Positions 1-7,607 of a DNA stretch of 64,000 nucleotides are shown in pieces (within the stretch, counting starts at the first letter, position 1; each line of letters opens with the position of its first letter). The position numbers were made by a program, and so were the translations under genes. The stretch is from Sinorhizobium psoraleae. Lineage in GTDB: Bacteria; Pseudomonadota; Alphaproteobacteria; Rhizobiales; Rhizobiaceae. The notes beneath the pieces were generated by a model. That model was not told the origin of the DNA. It was given only the letters and a program-made list of their open reading frames with translations, and ran no database searches. Location: positions 1,046,577 through 1,110,576 of the forward strand of contig NZ_JABEKV010000001.1 of the NCBI RefSeq assembly GCF_013283645.1, given 5' to 3'.

Positions 1-2
1 TC

Positions 3-542
3 TCGAACTCCTTCCTGCTCGAGGTTACCGCGAAGACCTTCATGGGCGGCACCAATGCGCTCGACAGCGAAGAAGGCATTCTCAAGGCTTTCGAAAAGCT
101 CGCGGAAGTGAAGCCGAACGTACGCCTCTGGTATCGTGACGAAGCGCAGTTCGAACAGGCGCTGAAGTCCGGTGAAATTCCGATGGGCCAGTACTACCAC
201 GACGTGACCGGCCTTGCCGCGGCCGATGGCCATCCGGTGCGCTCTACCTTCCCGAAGGAGGGCGGCATCCAGGATTCCGGTTGCTGGGCATTGTCGCGCG
301 CCTCGCAGAAAACAGAGGAAGCGCACATTTTCATCGACTATATGTGCCAGTCATCGATTCAGGCGACCCTGTCGCGCAAGGTCGGAACCGCGCCCACGGT
401 CAAGCGCGAATCGACAGATCTCACGGACAAGGAGTTTGCAGCCGTTTCATCGGACATAGAACCGATTGTCCCGCGCTACGATCTCTACCAAACCAAGTCG
501 GATTGGCTGAACCAGAAGTGGACGGAACTGATCGTCGGCTGA
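3..542 (+). CDS. ABC transporter substrate-binding protein, spermidine/putrescine type (5' truncated by window)
   Basis: C-terminal 179 residues of a periplasmic binding protein; the frame is open to the left edge, so the true start lies outside the window. The sequence is of the PotD-like family 1 type (the segment YYHDVTGLAAADGHP and the closing KWTELIVG are typical of the C-terminal lobe). It would capture a cationic or polyamine-like solute for the importer encoded directly downstream (ATPase at 768, permeases at 1802 and 2653). A perfect 14-bp hairpin and a dispersed repeat separate it from the ATPase gene, a layout that can give more binding protein than channel. The substrate cannot be deduced from the visible part. 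Confidence 0.85.
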   Translation, partial: SNSFLLEVTAKTFMGGTNALDSEEGILKAFEKLAEVKPNVRLWYRDEAQFEQALKSGEIPMGQYYHDVTGLAAADGHPVRSTFPKEGGIQDSGCWALSRASQKTEEAHIFIDYMCQSSIQATLSRKVGTAPTVKRESTDLTDKEFAAVSSDIEPIVPRYDLYQTKSDWLNQKWTELIVG

Positions 543-551
543 TCGCCAACA

Positions 552-584
552 GGTCTCCCGCCGGCCGAGCGCCGGCGGGAGACC
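552..584 (+). terminator. Strong stem-loop after the binding-protein gene
   Basis: A perfect 14-bp inverted repeat (552-565 against 571-584, arms GGTCTCCCGCCGGC and its complement) with a 5-nt loop lies 10 nt after the stop codon. There is no clean T-run after it, so it is more likely a transcript-stabilising or attenuating hairpin inside the operon than a complete terminator. Confidence 0.6.
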
Positions 585-590
585 CTATTG

Positions 591-754
591 CAGCGGCCAT
601 TGCGCGTCCGAAAAGACACGCGGCGCTGTGGAAACCATCTGCGCATGAGGCGCTACTGCATGGTTTCTTAAACCGGAAACCGATTTAAGAAACCGTGCAG
701 CAATTCAGAGCGATACAGCGGCCATTGCGCGTCTGAAGAGACGCACGGCGCTGT
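591..754 (+). repeat. RIME/ABC-type intergenic mosaic repeat with duplicated 3' module
   Basis: The core at 653-754 contains the dyad CATGGTTTCTTAAA / TTTAAGAAACCGTG, then the conserved string GCAATTCAGAGCGATACAGCG, then a short dyad GCGTCT-gaag-AGACGC ending CGGCGCTGT. The last module occurs a second time at 591-630. The same modules recur at seven or more other intergenic places in this window, which marks a dispersed family. The family name is recalled from rhizobial genomes and was not checked by alignment. Confidence 0.75.
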
Positions 755-767
755 GGGACGGGGATAT

Positions 768-1805
768 ATGTCGGGACTTGCCCTTCAGAACGTCGTCAAG
801 GAATTCGGATCCTTCACGGCCGTCAACAATGTCGAGCTCACCGTGCCGCACGGCACCTTCGTTTGCATGCTCGGCCCATCGGGCTGCGGCAAGACGACGT
901 TGCTGCGCATGATCGCCGGGCTTGATCTCCCGACGGGAGGTGCGATCCATCTCGACGGCGAAGACATCACCCGCGTGCCGACCCACAAGCGCAATCTCGG
1001 CATGGTGTTTCAGTCGCTGGCGCTCTTTCCGCACCTGACCGTCGGCGAAAACATCGCCTATCCCTTGCGCATCCGAAACGCACCGAAGGAGGACCAGAAG
1101 CGGCGGGTCGAGGAACTGCTGTCGATGATCCATCTCTCGGGCTATGCGGACCGGCCGGTTTCCAAGCTTTCCGGTGGCCAGCGCCAGCGTGTCGCGATCG
1201 CCCGCGCCCTGGCGATCTCGCCGAAGCTTTTCCTGCTCGACGAGCCGCTCTCGGCGCTCGACGCGAAACTGCGCGAGGCGATGCAGGTGGAGCTCCGGCA
1301 ACTGCAGCAGAAACTCGGGATCACGACGATCGTCGTCACGCACGACCAGCGCGAAGCGATGACCATGGCCGATACGGTGGTGGTCATGAACGGCGGAGAA
1401 ATCCGCCAGGCGGCCTCGCCGATCGAAATCTACCGTCGGCCGGCGGACAGTTTCGTCGCCGACTTCATCGGCCAGACCAACTTGATCGAAGCCGAAGCGG
1501 ACTCGCTCGGCCATGTTTCCGTGCTCGGCCAGCCAGTGCCGGGTCTCGCGCTGCTCCCCGGCGCGGCCAAGGCGACGCTGTCGATTCGTCCCGAGGACGT
1601 GCACCTGACGGCGCCGGGTGCCGGTGCAATTTCCGGCACGGTCACCTTCGTGCGCGATCTCGGCGGGACGATCGAGACCTTCGTGGATGTTGCCGGCCGC
1701 CAGATTGTTGCCGTTTCCACGCCGCGCGAGCGGCCGGACGTCACCGTTGGCCAACAGGTCGGCGTCGCGCTCACTCCCGATGTTTGCGTGGTGCTCAGGA
1801 AATGA
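768..1805 (+). CDS. ABC transporter ATP-binding protein, spermidine/putrescine type
   Basis: This is the 345-aa ATPase that powers the importer. Walker A is GPSGCGKTT, the signature is [14 protein letters not shown], Walker B is LFLLDEPLSALD, and the H-loop is VVTHDQREA. A C-terminal TOBE-type domain (about residues 240-345, with the SIRPEDV motif) is typical of PotA/UgpC-type ATPases. The ATG at 768 is chosen because GGACGGGGAT precedes it; an in-frame GTG at 753 lies inside the upstream repeat. Its stop codon overlaps the next start (ATGA at 1802), so it is translationally coupled to the permease. Confidence 0.93.
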   Translation: MSGLALQNVVKEFGSFTAVNNVELTVPHGTFVCMLGPSGCGKTTLLRMIAGLDLPTGGAIHLDGEDITRVPTHKRNLGMVFQSLALFPHLTVGENIAYPLRIRNAPKEDQKRRVEELLSMIHLSGYADRPVSKLSGGQRQRVAIARALAISPKLFLLDEPLSALDAKLREAMQVELRQLQQKLGITTIVVTHDQREAMTMADTVVVMNGGEIRQAASPIEIYRRPADSFVADFIGQTNLIEAEADSLGHVSVLGQPVPGLALLPGAAKATLSIRPEDVHLTAPGAGAISGTVTFVRDLGGTIETFVDVAGRQIVAVSTPRERPDVTVGQQVGVALTPDVCVVLRK

Positions 1806-2656
1806 GACGCGAACCGCCCCAGACCATCGGCGATTACGCGCCGCTTCTTTTCCCCGCGGCGATGCTCACCATCTTCTTCGTCGTGCCCTTTGGCACGATG
1901 ATCGCCGTCAGCTTCTTCCAGCGCCAGCAGGGCGGCTTCTATACGCCGGCCTTCGTTTACGACAATTACGCCCGCTTCCTCTCGGCCTTCTTCGGCGGCG
2001 TGCTCGGCTTCTCGCTCATGATGGCGATCGCGGTCGCGATCTGCTGCGTCGTGCTGGCGCTGCCCTTCACTTATATGCTGACGCGGATGGCGCGCAGCGT
2101 GCAGGTCGTCTGGCTGGTCGCTCTGCTCTCGGTGCTTTCGCTCTCCGAGGTTATCATCGGTTTCGCCTGGTCGACGCTCTTCTCGCGCACGGCCGGCATC
2201 ACCAACATCCTTGTCGCGCTCGGCATCATGGGTGAGGCCAAGGCGTTGACGCCAAGTTTCGCAGCAGTGCTGACGGGGATGGTCTATCAGGCCTTCCCCT
2301 ATACGGTGCTCGTCCTGTTCCCGGCGCTCGTCCGCCTCGATCCAACCTTGACCGAGGCTGCTCGCACGCTCGGCGCCTCGCCGCTCAGGGCCTTCTTCAC
2401 CGTCGTCGTTCCGGCGCTCAGGAACACGATCGTCGCGACGCTGATCATGGTCTTCATCTTCGCGCTCGGTTCCTATCTGCTGCCGCAGCTTCTCGGACGG
2501 CCCCAGCACTGGACCCTGTCCGTCCTGATCACCGACCAGGCGATCTACCAGTCGAACATGCCCTTCGCTGCGGCGATGGCGGTGTTCCTCGTGCTGGTGA
2601 CGCTCGGGCTGGTCGCCTTGACGGTAATTGCGGGACGGAAGGGAGAAGCGGCATGA
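1802..2656 (+). CDS. ABC transporter permease (PotB type)
   Basis: A 284-aa inner-membrane protein with about six hydrophobic helices and the binding-protein-dependent transport signature, the EAA loop, near EAARTLGASPLRAFFTVVVP. The first 20 residues are short and polar before helix 1 (LLFPAAMLTIFFVVPFG). Its start overlaps the ATPase stop, and its end overlaps the next permease by four bases. It pairs with the product of 2653 to form the channel. Family assignment to the spermidine/putrescine permeases is solid; the substrate is not known. Confidence 0.92.
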   Translation: MRREPPQTIGDYAPLLFPAAMLTIFFVVPFGTMIAVSFFQRQQGGFYTPAFVYDNYARFLSAFFGGVLGFSLMMAIAVAICCVVLALPFTYMLTRMARSVQVVWLVALLSVLSLSEVIIGFAWSTLFSRTAGITNILVALGIMGEAKALTPSFAAVLTGMVYQAFPYTVLVLFPALVRLDPTLTEAARTLGASPLRAFFTVVVPALRNTIVATLIMVFIFALGSYLLPQLLGRPQHWTLSVLITDQAIYQSNMPFAAAMAVFLVLVTLGLVALTVIAGRKGEAA

Positions 2657-3453
2657 CATCCATTTTCCGCAACTTCTATTTCTTCCTGATCGCCCTTTTC
2701 CTCGCGCTGCCGCTGATCGTGGTTGCCGGCGTTTCGATAAACGAAAAGCAGACGCTCGCCTTCCCGCCGCAGGGCTTCTCGACATCCTGGTATGGCGAGA
2801 TCTTCCTGAATCCCGAATGGCGAAACGCGCTGATGGCCTCGGTGACGCTCGCCGTGCTTTCGGCGGCGCTTGCCGTCGCCATTGCCCTGCCGCTTGCCTG
2901 GTTCCTGTGGCGGCGCGTGGCGCCTTGGGCGAATATCTTCCAGCTTCTGGGCGTCGCACCCTTCACGCTGCCGCCGGTCATCACGGCGCTCGGGCTTCTC
3001 ACCTTCTGGGCGACCGCCGGATTCTATGGCCAGCCCTGGACTGCAGTCGTCAGCCACGCGATTTTCTTCGTGACCTTGCCGCTCGTCACCCTGTCGCTCG
3101 GTTTCACGTCGATCGATCGTTCGCTGGTCGAGGCGGCCTCGACCATGGGCGCGGACGAGCGTACGGTTTTCCGTACGGTGGTGCTGCCGCTGATCCTGCC
3201 CTACATTGTTTCGGGCTATGCCTTTGCCTTCGTGCTATCGCTCAACGAATATATCGTCGCCTACATGACCGTCGGCTTCACCATGGAGACGCTGCCGATC
3301 AAGATCTTCAACGCGCTGCGCTACGGCTACACGCCGACCATGGCGTCGGTGACGATCCTCTTCGTCACGACGGCTGCGGTCATCTTCGGTCTCGTCGCCC
3401 GTTTCGGAGACCTACCGAAGCTGCTCGGCGCCATGTCATCGGATGGTAAATGA
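2653..3453 (+). CDS. ABC transporter permease (PotC type)
   Basis: The second channel subunit, 266 aa, with about six transmembrane helices and the EAA loop at EAASTMGADERTVFRTVVLP. It begins with the ATGA overlap at 2653 and its stop overlaps the start of the hydrolase gene, so the ATPase, both permeases and the hydrolase read as one tightly coupled operon. The N-terminal helix and the periplasmic ISINEK-like segment after it (here VSINEKQTLAFPP) are typical of PotC. Confidence 0.92.
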   Translation: MTSIFRNFYFFLIALFLALPLIVVAGVSINEKQTLAFPPQGFSTSWYGEIFLNPEWRNALMASVTLAVLSAALAVAIALPLAWFLWRRVAPWANIFQLLGVAPFTLPPVITALGLLTFWATAGFYGQPWTAVVSHAIFFVTLPLVTLSLGFTSIDRSLVEAASTMGADERTVFRTVVLPLILPYIVSGYAFAFVLSLNEYIVAYMTVGFTMETLPIKIFNALRYGYTPTMASVTILFVTTAAVIFGLVARFGDLPKLLGAMSSDGK

Positions 3454-4235
3454 TGAGGCTTGCCGCTCTGCAGATGAAATCCATTGGCGGCGACGTTGCC
3501 GCCAATCTCGGCCGGATCGGCGGGGCGGCAGCGGAGGCTTCGCTCCAGGGCGCGACGTTGCTGATCACGCCCGAGCTCGGCATTACCGGCTACGGCGCGG
3601 GCGATGTAATCCGCGACATCGCCGAACCCGCCGATGGCCCCATCGTGCGGCGATTGCAGCAGATTTCGGCCGAAGCCGGTATCGCGATCATTGCGGGCTT
3701 CGCCGAGCGCGAGGGCGATGCCATCTATAACAGCGCGGTCCACGTCAACGGCGACGCCGCCCCGACCGTATATCGCAAATCGCATCTTTATGGCGACTAT
3801 GAGCGCGCGCTGTTCACGCCGGCCGAACCGTCGACGCGCCTCTTTGAACACCGGGGCGTCACCTGCGGCATGCTGATCTGCTACGACGTCGAGTTTCCCG
3901 AAAATGTCCGGCGGCTCGCGTTTGCCGGCGCCGAGGCGGTACTGGTGCCAACGGCGCTTCCGGCCGGCTGGTCGGGAACCTTCATCACCGAGCACATGAT
4001 CCAGACAAGGGCGTTCGAAAATCAGGTCTTTGTCGCCTACATCAATCATTGCGGTTCCGATTCGATGTTTTCTTTCGCCGGCTTGTCGCGGGTTGCCTCG
4101 CCGGACGGCCAACTCCTGGCGAAAGCCAATTCCGCGGACGAGACCTTGATCTTTGCCGAGATCGACCCGGAGGCATTTGCCATTTCGCGCTTGGAGAATA
4201 CTTATCTCAAGGACCTGCAGCGTCCACGCCGCTAG
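3450..4235 (+). CDS. Carbon-nitrogen hydrolase (nitrilase superfamily)
   Basis: A 261-aa cytoplasmic amidase/nitrilase-fold enzyme. The catalytic triad is visible as Glu42 (ITPELGITGYG), Lys110 (VYRKSHLYGDYE) and Cys144 (LICYDVEFPE). Members hydrolyse amides, carbamoyl-amines or nitriles. Because it overlaps the last permease gene, the likely role is to process the imported solute, and with a polyamine-type importer an N-carbamoylputrescine-like or other amide substrate is plausible. That substrate is inference only. The ATG at 3450 is immediately followed by another ATG at 3453, so either may be used. Confidence 0.88.
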   Translation: MMRLAALQMKSIGGDVAANLGRIGGAAAEASLQGATLLITPELGITGYGAGDVIRDIAEPADGPIVRRLQQISAEAGIAIIAGFAEREGDAIYNSAVHVNGDAAPTVYRKSHLYGDYERALFTPAEPSTRLFEHRGVTCGMLICYDVEFPENVRRLAFAGAEAVLVPTALPAGWSGTFITEHMIQTRAFENQVFVAYINHCGSDSMFSFAGLSRVASPDGQLLAKANSADETLIFAEIDPEAFAISRLENTYLKDLQRPRR

Positions 4236-4390
4236 ATCGTTCGCCTTTGGAGAACAATCTGTTCGCGTCGTTCCCTCTTTTTGAAACGACCTGGCCGACC
4301 GATATTCTGCTCAACGAAATGCCCGCCTTACGGCGCCGCGCGTCCCCGGACGCGCAAAGTCCGCCGTAACGCTTCGAACTGGAGGCAATC

Positions 4391-5344
4391 ATGAGCTTGC
4401 AACTAACAGGTATCCACCATCTCACGGCGATCACGGCCAATGCACCGGAAAACCTGCGCTTCTACACGAAGACGCTGGGTCTGAGGCTGGTCAAGAAAAC
4501 CGTCAATCAGGATGATACGACCGCCTACCATCTCTTCTATGCAGACGGAAAGGCGACGCCCGGCACGGACCTGACGTTCTTCGACTGGCCGGTCGGCCCC
4601 GAGGGACGCGGCACGCACAGCATTTCGCGCACCGGCCTTCGCGTTGGCAGTGCTGAAAGCGTCAGATGGTGGAAGCGCCGGTTTACCGAACTGAACGTCT
4701 CCGCCGGCGAGGTCACGGAGATCGATGGCCGCACCTCGCTCGACTTCGAAGACGGCGAAGGCCAGCGTTTCCGGCTGCTCGACGATGGCGGGCTGATGCC
4801 GTCGCATCCTTGGGACAGGAGCCCGGTTCCAGCCGAGCATCAGATCAAGGGCCTCGGTCCCATTACCATCAGCGTGCCTGACATCACCAACACGGCGCTC
4901 GTGCTCACCCACGTGATGAACATGGCGGAGGTGCGCCGCTACGTTTCGCCCGACGGCTCTGGCGAAGTACACGTCTTCTCGATGGGCGAGGGTGGTCCGG
5001 CGGCCGAATTGCATGTCGCGGTTCAACCGGACCTGCCGATTGCGCGCCAGGGCGCCGGCGCCGTTCACCATGTGGCGTTCCGCGCGCCGGACATGGACGC
5101 GCTCCATCAGTGGACGGAACGCCTGAACGGCTTCCGCCTGCCGTCGAGCGGTGAGGTCGAACGCTTCTATTTCCGCTCGCTCTACTTCCGCGAGCCGAAC
5201 GGCATTCTGTTCGAGATCGCGACCGACGGGCCCGGTTTTGCTGTCGATGAACCGATGGAGACGCTCGGCGAAAGCCTGTCGCTGCCGCCCTTCCTGGAGC
5301 CCAAGCGGGCTCAGATCGAGGCCAGGCTGAAACCGCTGGAATAA
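4391..5344 (+). CDS. Ring-cleaving dioxygenase of the VOC/glyoxalase family (MhqO-like)
   Basis: A 317-aa protein with two vicinal-oxygen-chelate modules. Likely metal ligands of the 2-His-1-Glu site are seen at the start ([10 protein letters not shown]), in the middle ([10 protein letters not shown]) and near the end ([12 protein letters not shown]). Relatives such as Bacillus MhqO act in hydroquinone/quinone resistance. The gene has its own RBS (ACTGGAGGCAATC before ATG) and is followed by a terminator. A paralogue with the same motifs, fused to a hydrolase, lies at 7608-9164 on the other strand. The substrate is unknown. Confidence 0.85.
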   Translation: MSLQLTGIHHLTAITANAPENLRFYTKTLGLRLVKKTVNQDDTTAYHLFYADGKATPGTDLTFFDWPVGPEGRGTHSISRTGLRVGSAESVRWWKRRFTELNVSAGEVTEIDGRTSLDFEDGEGQRFRLLDDGGLMPSHPWDRSPVPAEHQIKGLGPITISVPDITNTALVLTHVMNMAEVRRYVSPDGSGEVHVFSMGEGGPAAELHVAVQPDLPIARQGAGAVHHVAFRAPDMDALHQWTERLNGFRLPSSGEVERFYFRSLYFREPNGILFEIATDGPGFAVDEPMETLGESLSLPPFLEPKRAQIEARLKPLE

Positions 5345-5353
5345 TGCCAACGC

Positions 5354-5386
5354 AAAGCCGGGACGCTGCTCTCGGCTTTCTTTTTG
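5354..5386 (+). terminator. Rho-independent terminator after the VOC dioxygenase gene
   Basis: The arms AAAGCCG (5354-5360) and CGGCTTT (5373-5379) enclose a GC-rich loop and are followed directly by CTTTTTG. Confidence 0.7.
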
Positions 5387-5414
5387 TCCTTTGACCTCTA
5401 GTTCTAATGAATGC

Positions 5415-5460
5415 GGACTGCAGTGCCGCGCGTCTGATCAGACGCGCAAATGATGCTGTA
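5415..5460. repeat. Partial mosaic repeat with a 20-bp perfect palindrome
   Basis: The palindrome GCGCGTCTGATCAGACGCGC spans 5428-5447 and is flanked by CAGTGCC and ATGCTGTA. It corresponds to the GCGTCT/AGACGC module of the larger repeats seen elsewhere in the window. The left half of the element is missing here. Confidence 0.6.
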
Positions 5461-5492
5461 CCGAGGCATAAACAAGAGGAAATCAGGCATTC

Positions 5493-6068
5493 ATGACGAA
5501 GATACTCGGCATATCGGGCAGTCTGCGGAAGGCTTCCTTCAATACGGCCTTACTGAAGGCTGCAAAGTCCGTCGCGCCGGACGACATCGAATTCGAGACC
5601 GCGACGCTGCATGGCATCCCGCTCTACGATGGTGATGTGGAGGCTGAGAGCGGCGTTCCGGCGGCGGCGGCCGATCTCAAGCGGAAGATCATGGCGGCGG
5701 ATGGCGTGATCCTTTTCACGCCGGAATACAACAACTCGATGCCCGGCGTTTTCAAGAACGCGATCGACTGGCTCAGTCGCCCGCCGGCTGACATCCGTAA
5801 TGTGTTCGGCGGTCGCCCCTTTGCCTTGGCCGGTGCCTCTCCCGGCAATTTCGGGACCATTCTCAGCCAGAATGCCTGGCTCGCCGTGATGCGGACGCTC
5901 GGAGCCGATCTTTGGTCGGGCAAGCGGCTGATGCTGCCGAAGGCCGACACGCTCTTCGACAGCGAGGGGCAGTTGACCGACGACCAGACCCGGGAGCGGT
6001 TGCGCGGCTTCGTCAGGGCTTTCGCCGACCATGTCGCGACAGTGAAAGCAACGGGCGCAGACATTTAG
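5493..6068 (+). CDS. NAD(P)H-dependent FMN reductase / quinone reductase (ChrR/YieF-like)
   Basis: A 191-aa flavodoxin-fold oxidoreductase. The FMN phosphate-binding loop is GISGSLRKASFN at residues 5-16, and the family signature TPEYNNSMPGVFKNAIDW is intact near residue 75-92. Such enzymes reduce quinones, azo dyes or chromate with two electrons. Its position between two MhqO-type dioxygenase genes supports a role in quinone detoxification. The ATG at 5493 follows AAGAGGAAATC. Confidence 0.88.
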   Translation: MTKILGISGSLRKASFNTALLKAAKSVAPDDIEFETATLHGIPLYDGDVEAESGVPAAAADLKRKIMAADGVILFTPEYNNSMPGVFKNAIDWLSRPPADIRNVFGGRPFALAGASPGNFGTILSQNAWLAVMRTLGADLWSGKRLMLPKADTLFDSEGQLTDDQTRERLRGFVRAFADHVATVKATGADI

Positions 6069-6223
6069 TGCCGTATTAGGCGTTCGCGATCTCGTTGAAA
6101 CAGTGAAATTGCGCCAACCCTTTGAATGAGCGGGATGAGTCGGAAGACTCGTCATGCACGCCCCCATTGCAATGACGCTCCGAGGTCACTAATCGAAAGC
6201 ATTGGATGGCAAAGGGGGCGGTA

Positions 6224-7528
6224 GTGGATCATCAGCATTATGAGTGGGTGCGATTTCCGTTCGAGGAGTCTCACGTTCGGCATCGCGGCGGACAGACGAT
6301 TCCGCCAAATGGCGTTGGTAACGCCTACCAGCAGTTGATTAGGGTCGGTCGAGAGATAGTCGCGAGGCATCTGCCCAACGATCACCTAAACAATCTCTAC
6401 GGGACATTGGGAAAGGCGATCGATACCCACACGAGACAGGGCCTTACAGAGCTTGCGTCATTGCGCGTACCAATCTTGTACACTGAGGCGATAACAGAAT
6501 TTTCTGCGCGCATTAATGGCAGCGAACCACCACTGGATTCAGATCAGTTGCGCCGGCTCGGCGTTGCATTGTTCAGTGCAATCTATGTGGAATGTGCAGA
6601 CCTGCCCCTGGGTATCGATTTTCAGAATTCGACGAGCAGTGCGGCGCTTACCGCTGATGTCGGCAGCTACGCAGCGTTGAAGGCCTTTGCAGAGACCAAG
6701 AGCAGAACCGAATCGGACCTCGCTCTCATAACGACACGTACGGAGGAGCGGGTCCAATCCCTTGTGGGCACCGCACAAAGCCAGTTGCAAGGAATGATAG
6801 AACGCAACAGCACCCTGCAGAAACAAGACACTCATCTCCGGGCGCAGATTCAACAGACCATCGGTGATCTCAAGATAGATGTCGAGCAGCTGGGTGAGAC
6901 CGCCACCGCTGCAAAAGTCGTTTTTGATGAAGTGCTGAAACAGAGTAAGGAGAATGAGGCCAGGATCTCGCTCTCTCGGGAAAACATCCAAAGATATGCG
7001 GATGCGGTTCGCGAAGAACTGCAGATCGATACGACCAAGAAGCTCTGGAAGAGCCGCGCACAATGGAGCGCAGCATCATTCTGGCTTTCTGCTGGTGTAA
7101 TCTTCGCGGCGCTGGCCGCCCCTATCCACGCGGCATACACAAATATGGACGGGATTATTGAAATCCTGCGGCATATCGGTGATGCCGCAACGCAAGGACT
7201 ACCTGCCGATGCCACGACTGCGCAACTGACCACCGCCACCATCAGTCGGCTGGTCATCATTACGGTACCGCTTGCGATCTACTTCTGGGCGATAAAACTC
7301 TTGGTCCGCTTCAATGCTCGCTCGATGATACTGATGGACGATGCGCGACAGCGTGAAACGATGATGGACGTGTATTTCCACCTCATCGAAAAGAACGGCG
7401 CTACATCGGAGGAAAGAGCACTGGTCCTTAATGCTCTCTTCCGACCTGCGCCTGGACATGGGCCAGAAAACGTCGACCCGCCGAACTTCACGGAGTTGCT
7501 CAACAAAGCAGCGGCGGGCAAATCCTAA
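6224..7528 (+). CDS. Uncharacterised coiled-coil protein with two C-terminal membrane helices (possibly DUF6161)
   Basis: A 434-aa orphan. Residues about 1-160 are soluble, about 165-275 are heptad-rich and charged (predicted coiled coil, e.g. TRTEERVQSLVGTAQSQL), and two hydrophobic segments follow near 285-305 (SFWLSAGVIFAALAAPIHAA) and 345-365. A conserved-looking tail has RSMILMDDARQRETMMDVY. Similarity to DUF6161 proteins is from memory and weak. The GTG at 6224 is chosen because AAAGGGGG sits five bases upstream; an ATG at 6206 has no RBS. Codon use is visibly more A/T-rich at third positions than in neighbours, which suggests acquisition by transfer. No function can be given. Confidence 0.75.
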   Translation: MDHQHYEWVRFPFEESHVRHRGGQTIPPNGVGNAYQQLIRVGREIVARHLPNDHLNNLYGTLGKAIDTHTRQGLTELASLRVPILYTEAITEFSARINGSEPPLDSDQLRRLGVALFSAIYVECADLPLGIDFQNSTSSAALTADVGSYAALKAFAETKSRTESDLALITTRTEERVQSLVGTAQSQLQGMIERNSTLQKQDTHLRAQIQQTIGDLKIDVEQLGETATAAKVVFDEVLKQSKENEARISLSRENIQRYADAVREELQIDTTKKLWKSRAQWSAASFWLSAGVIFAALAAPIHAAYTNMDGIIEILRHIGDAATQGLPADATTAQLTTATISRLVIITVPLAIYFWAIKLLVRFNARSMILMDDARQRETMMDVYFHLIEKNGATSEERALVLNALFRPAPGHGPENVDPPNFTELLNKAAAGKS

Positions 7529-7607
7529 AAACACAGCCTCACCCTCGCCTCCCCTCGCGATGACAAAGCTTGGATGGAGAACCGCACGCACTTCTCCTGA
7601 ATCTGCG

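Noticed and set aside
591..754. Insertion sequence or transposon remnant
   Set aside because: No transposase frame or target-site duplication; the structure fits a short dispersed intergenic repeat.
1430..2959. Leftward open frame of about 500 codons opposite the ABC transporter genes
   Set aside because: Antisense shadow of the ATPase and permease genes, rich in Arg/Glu/His with no motif.
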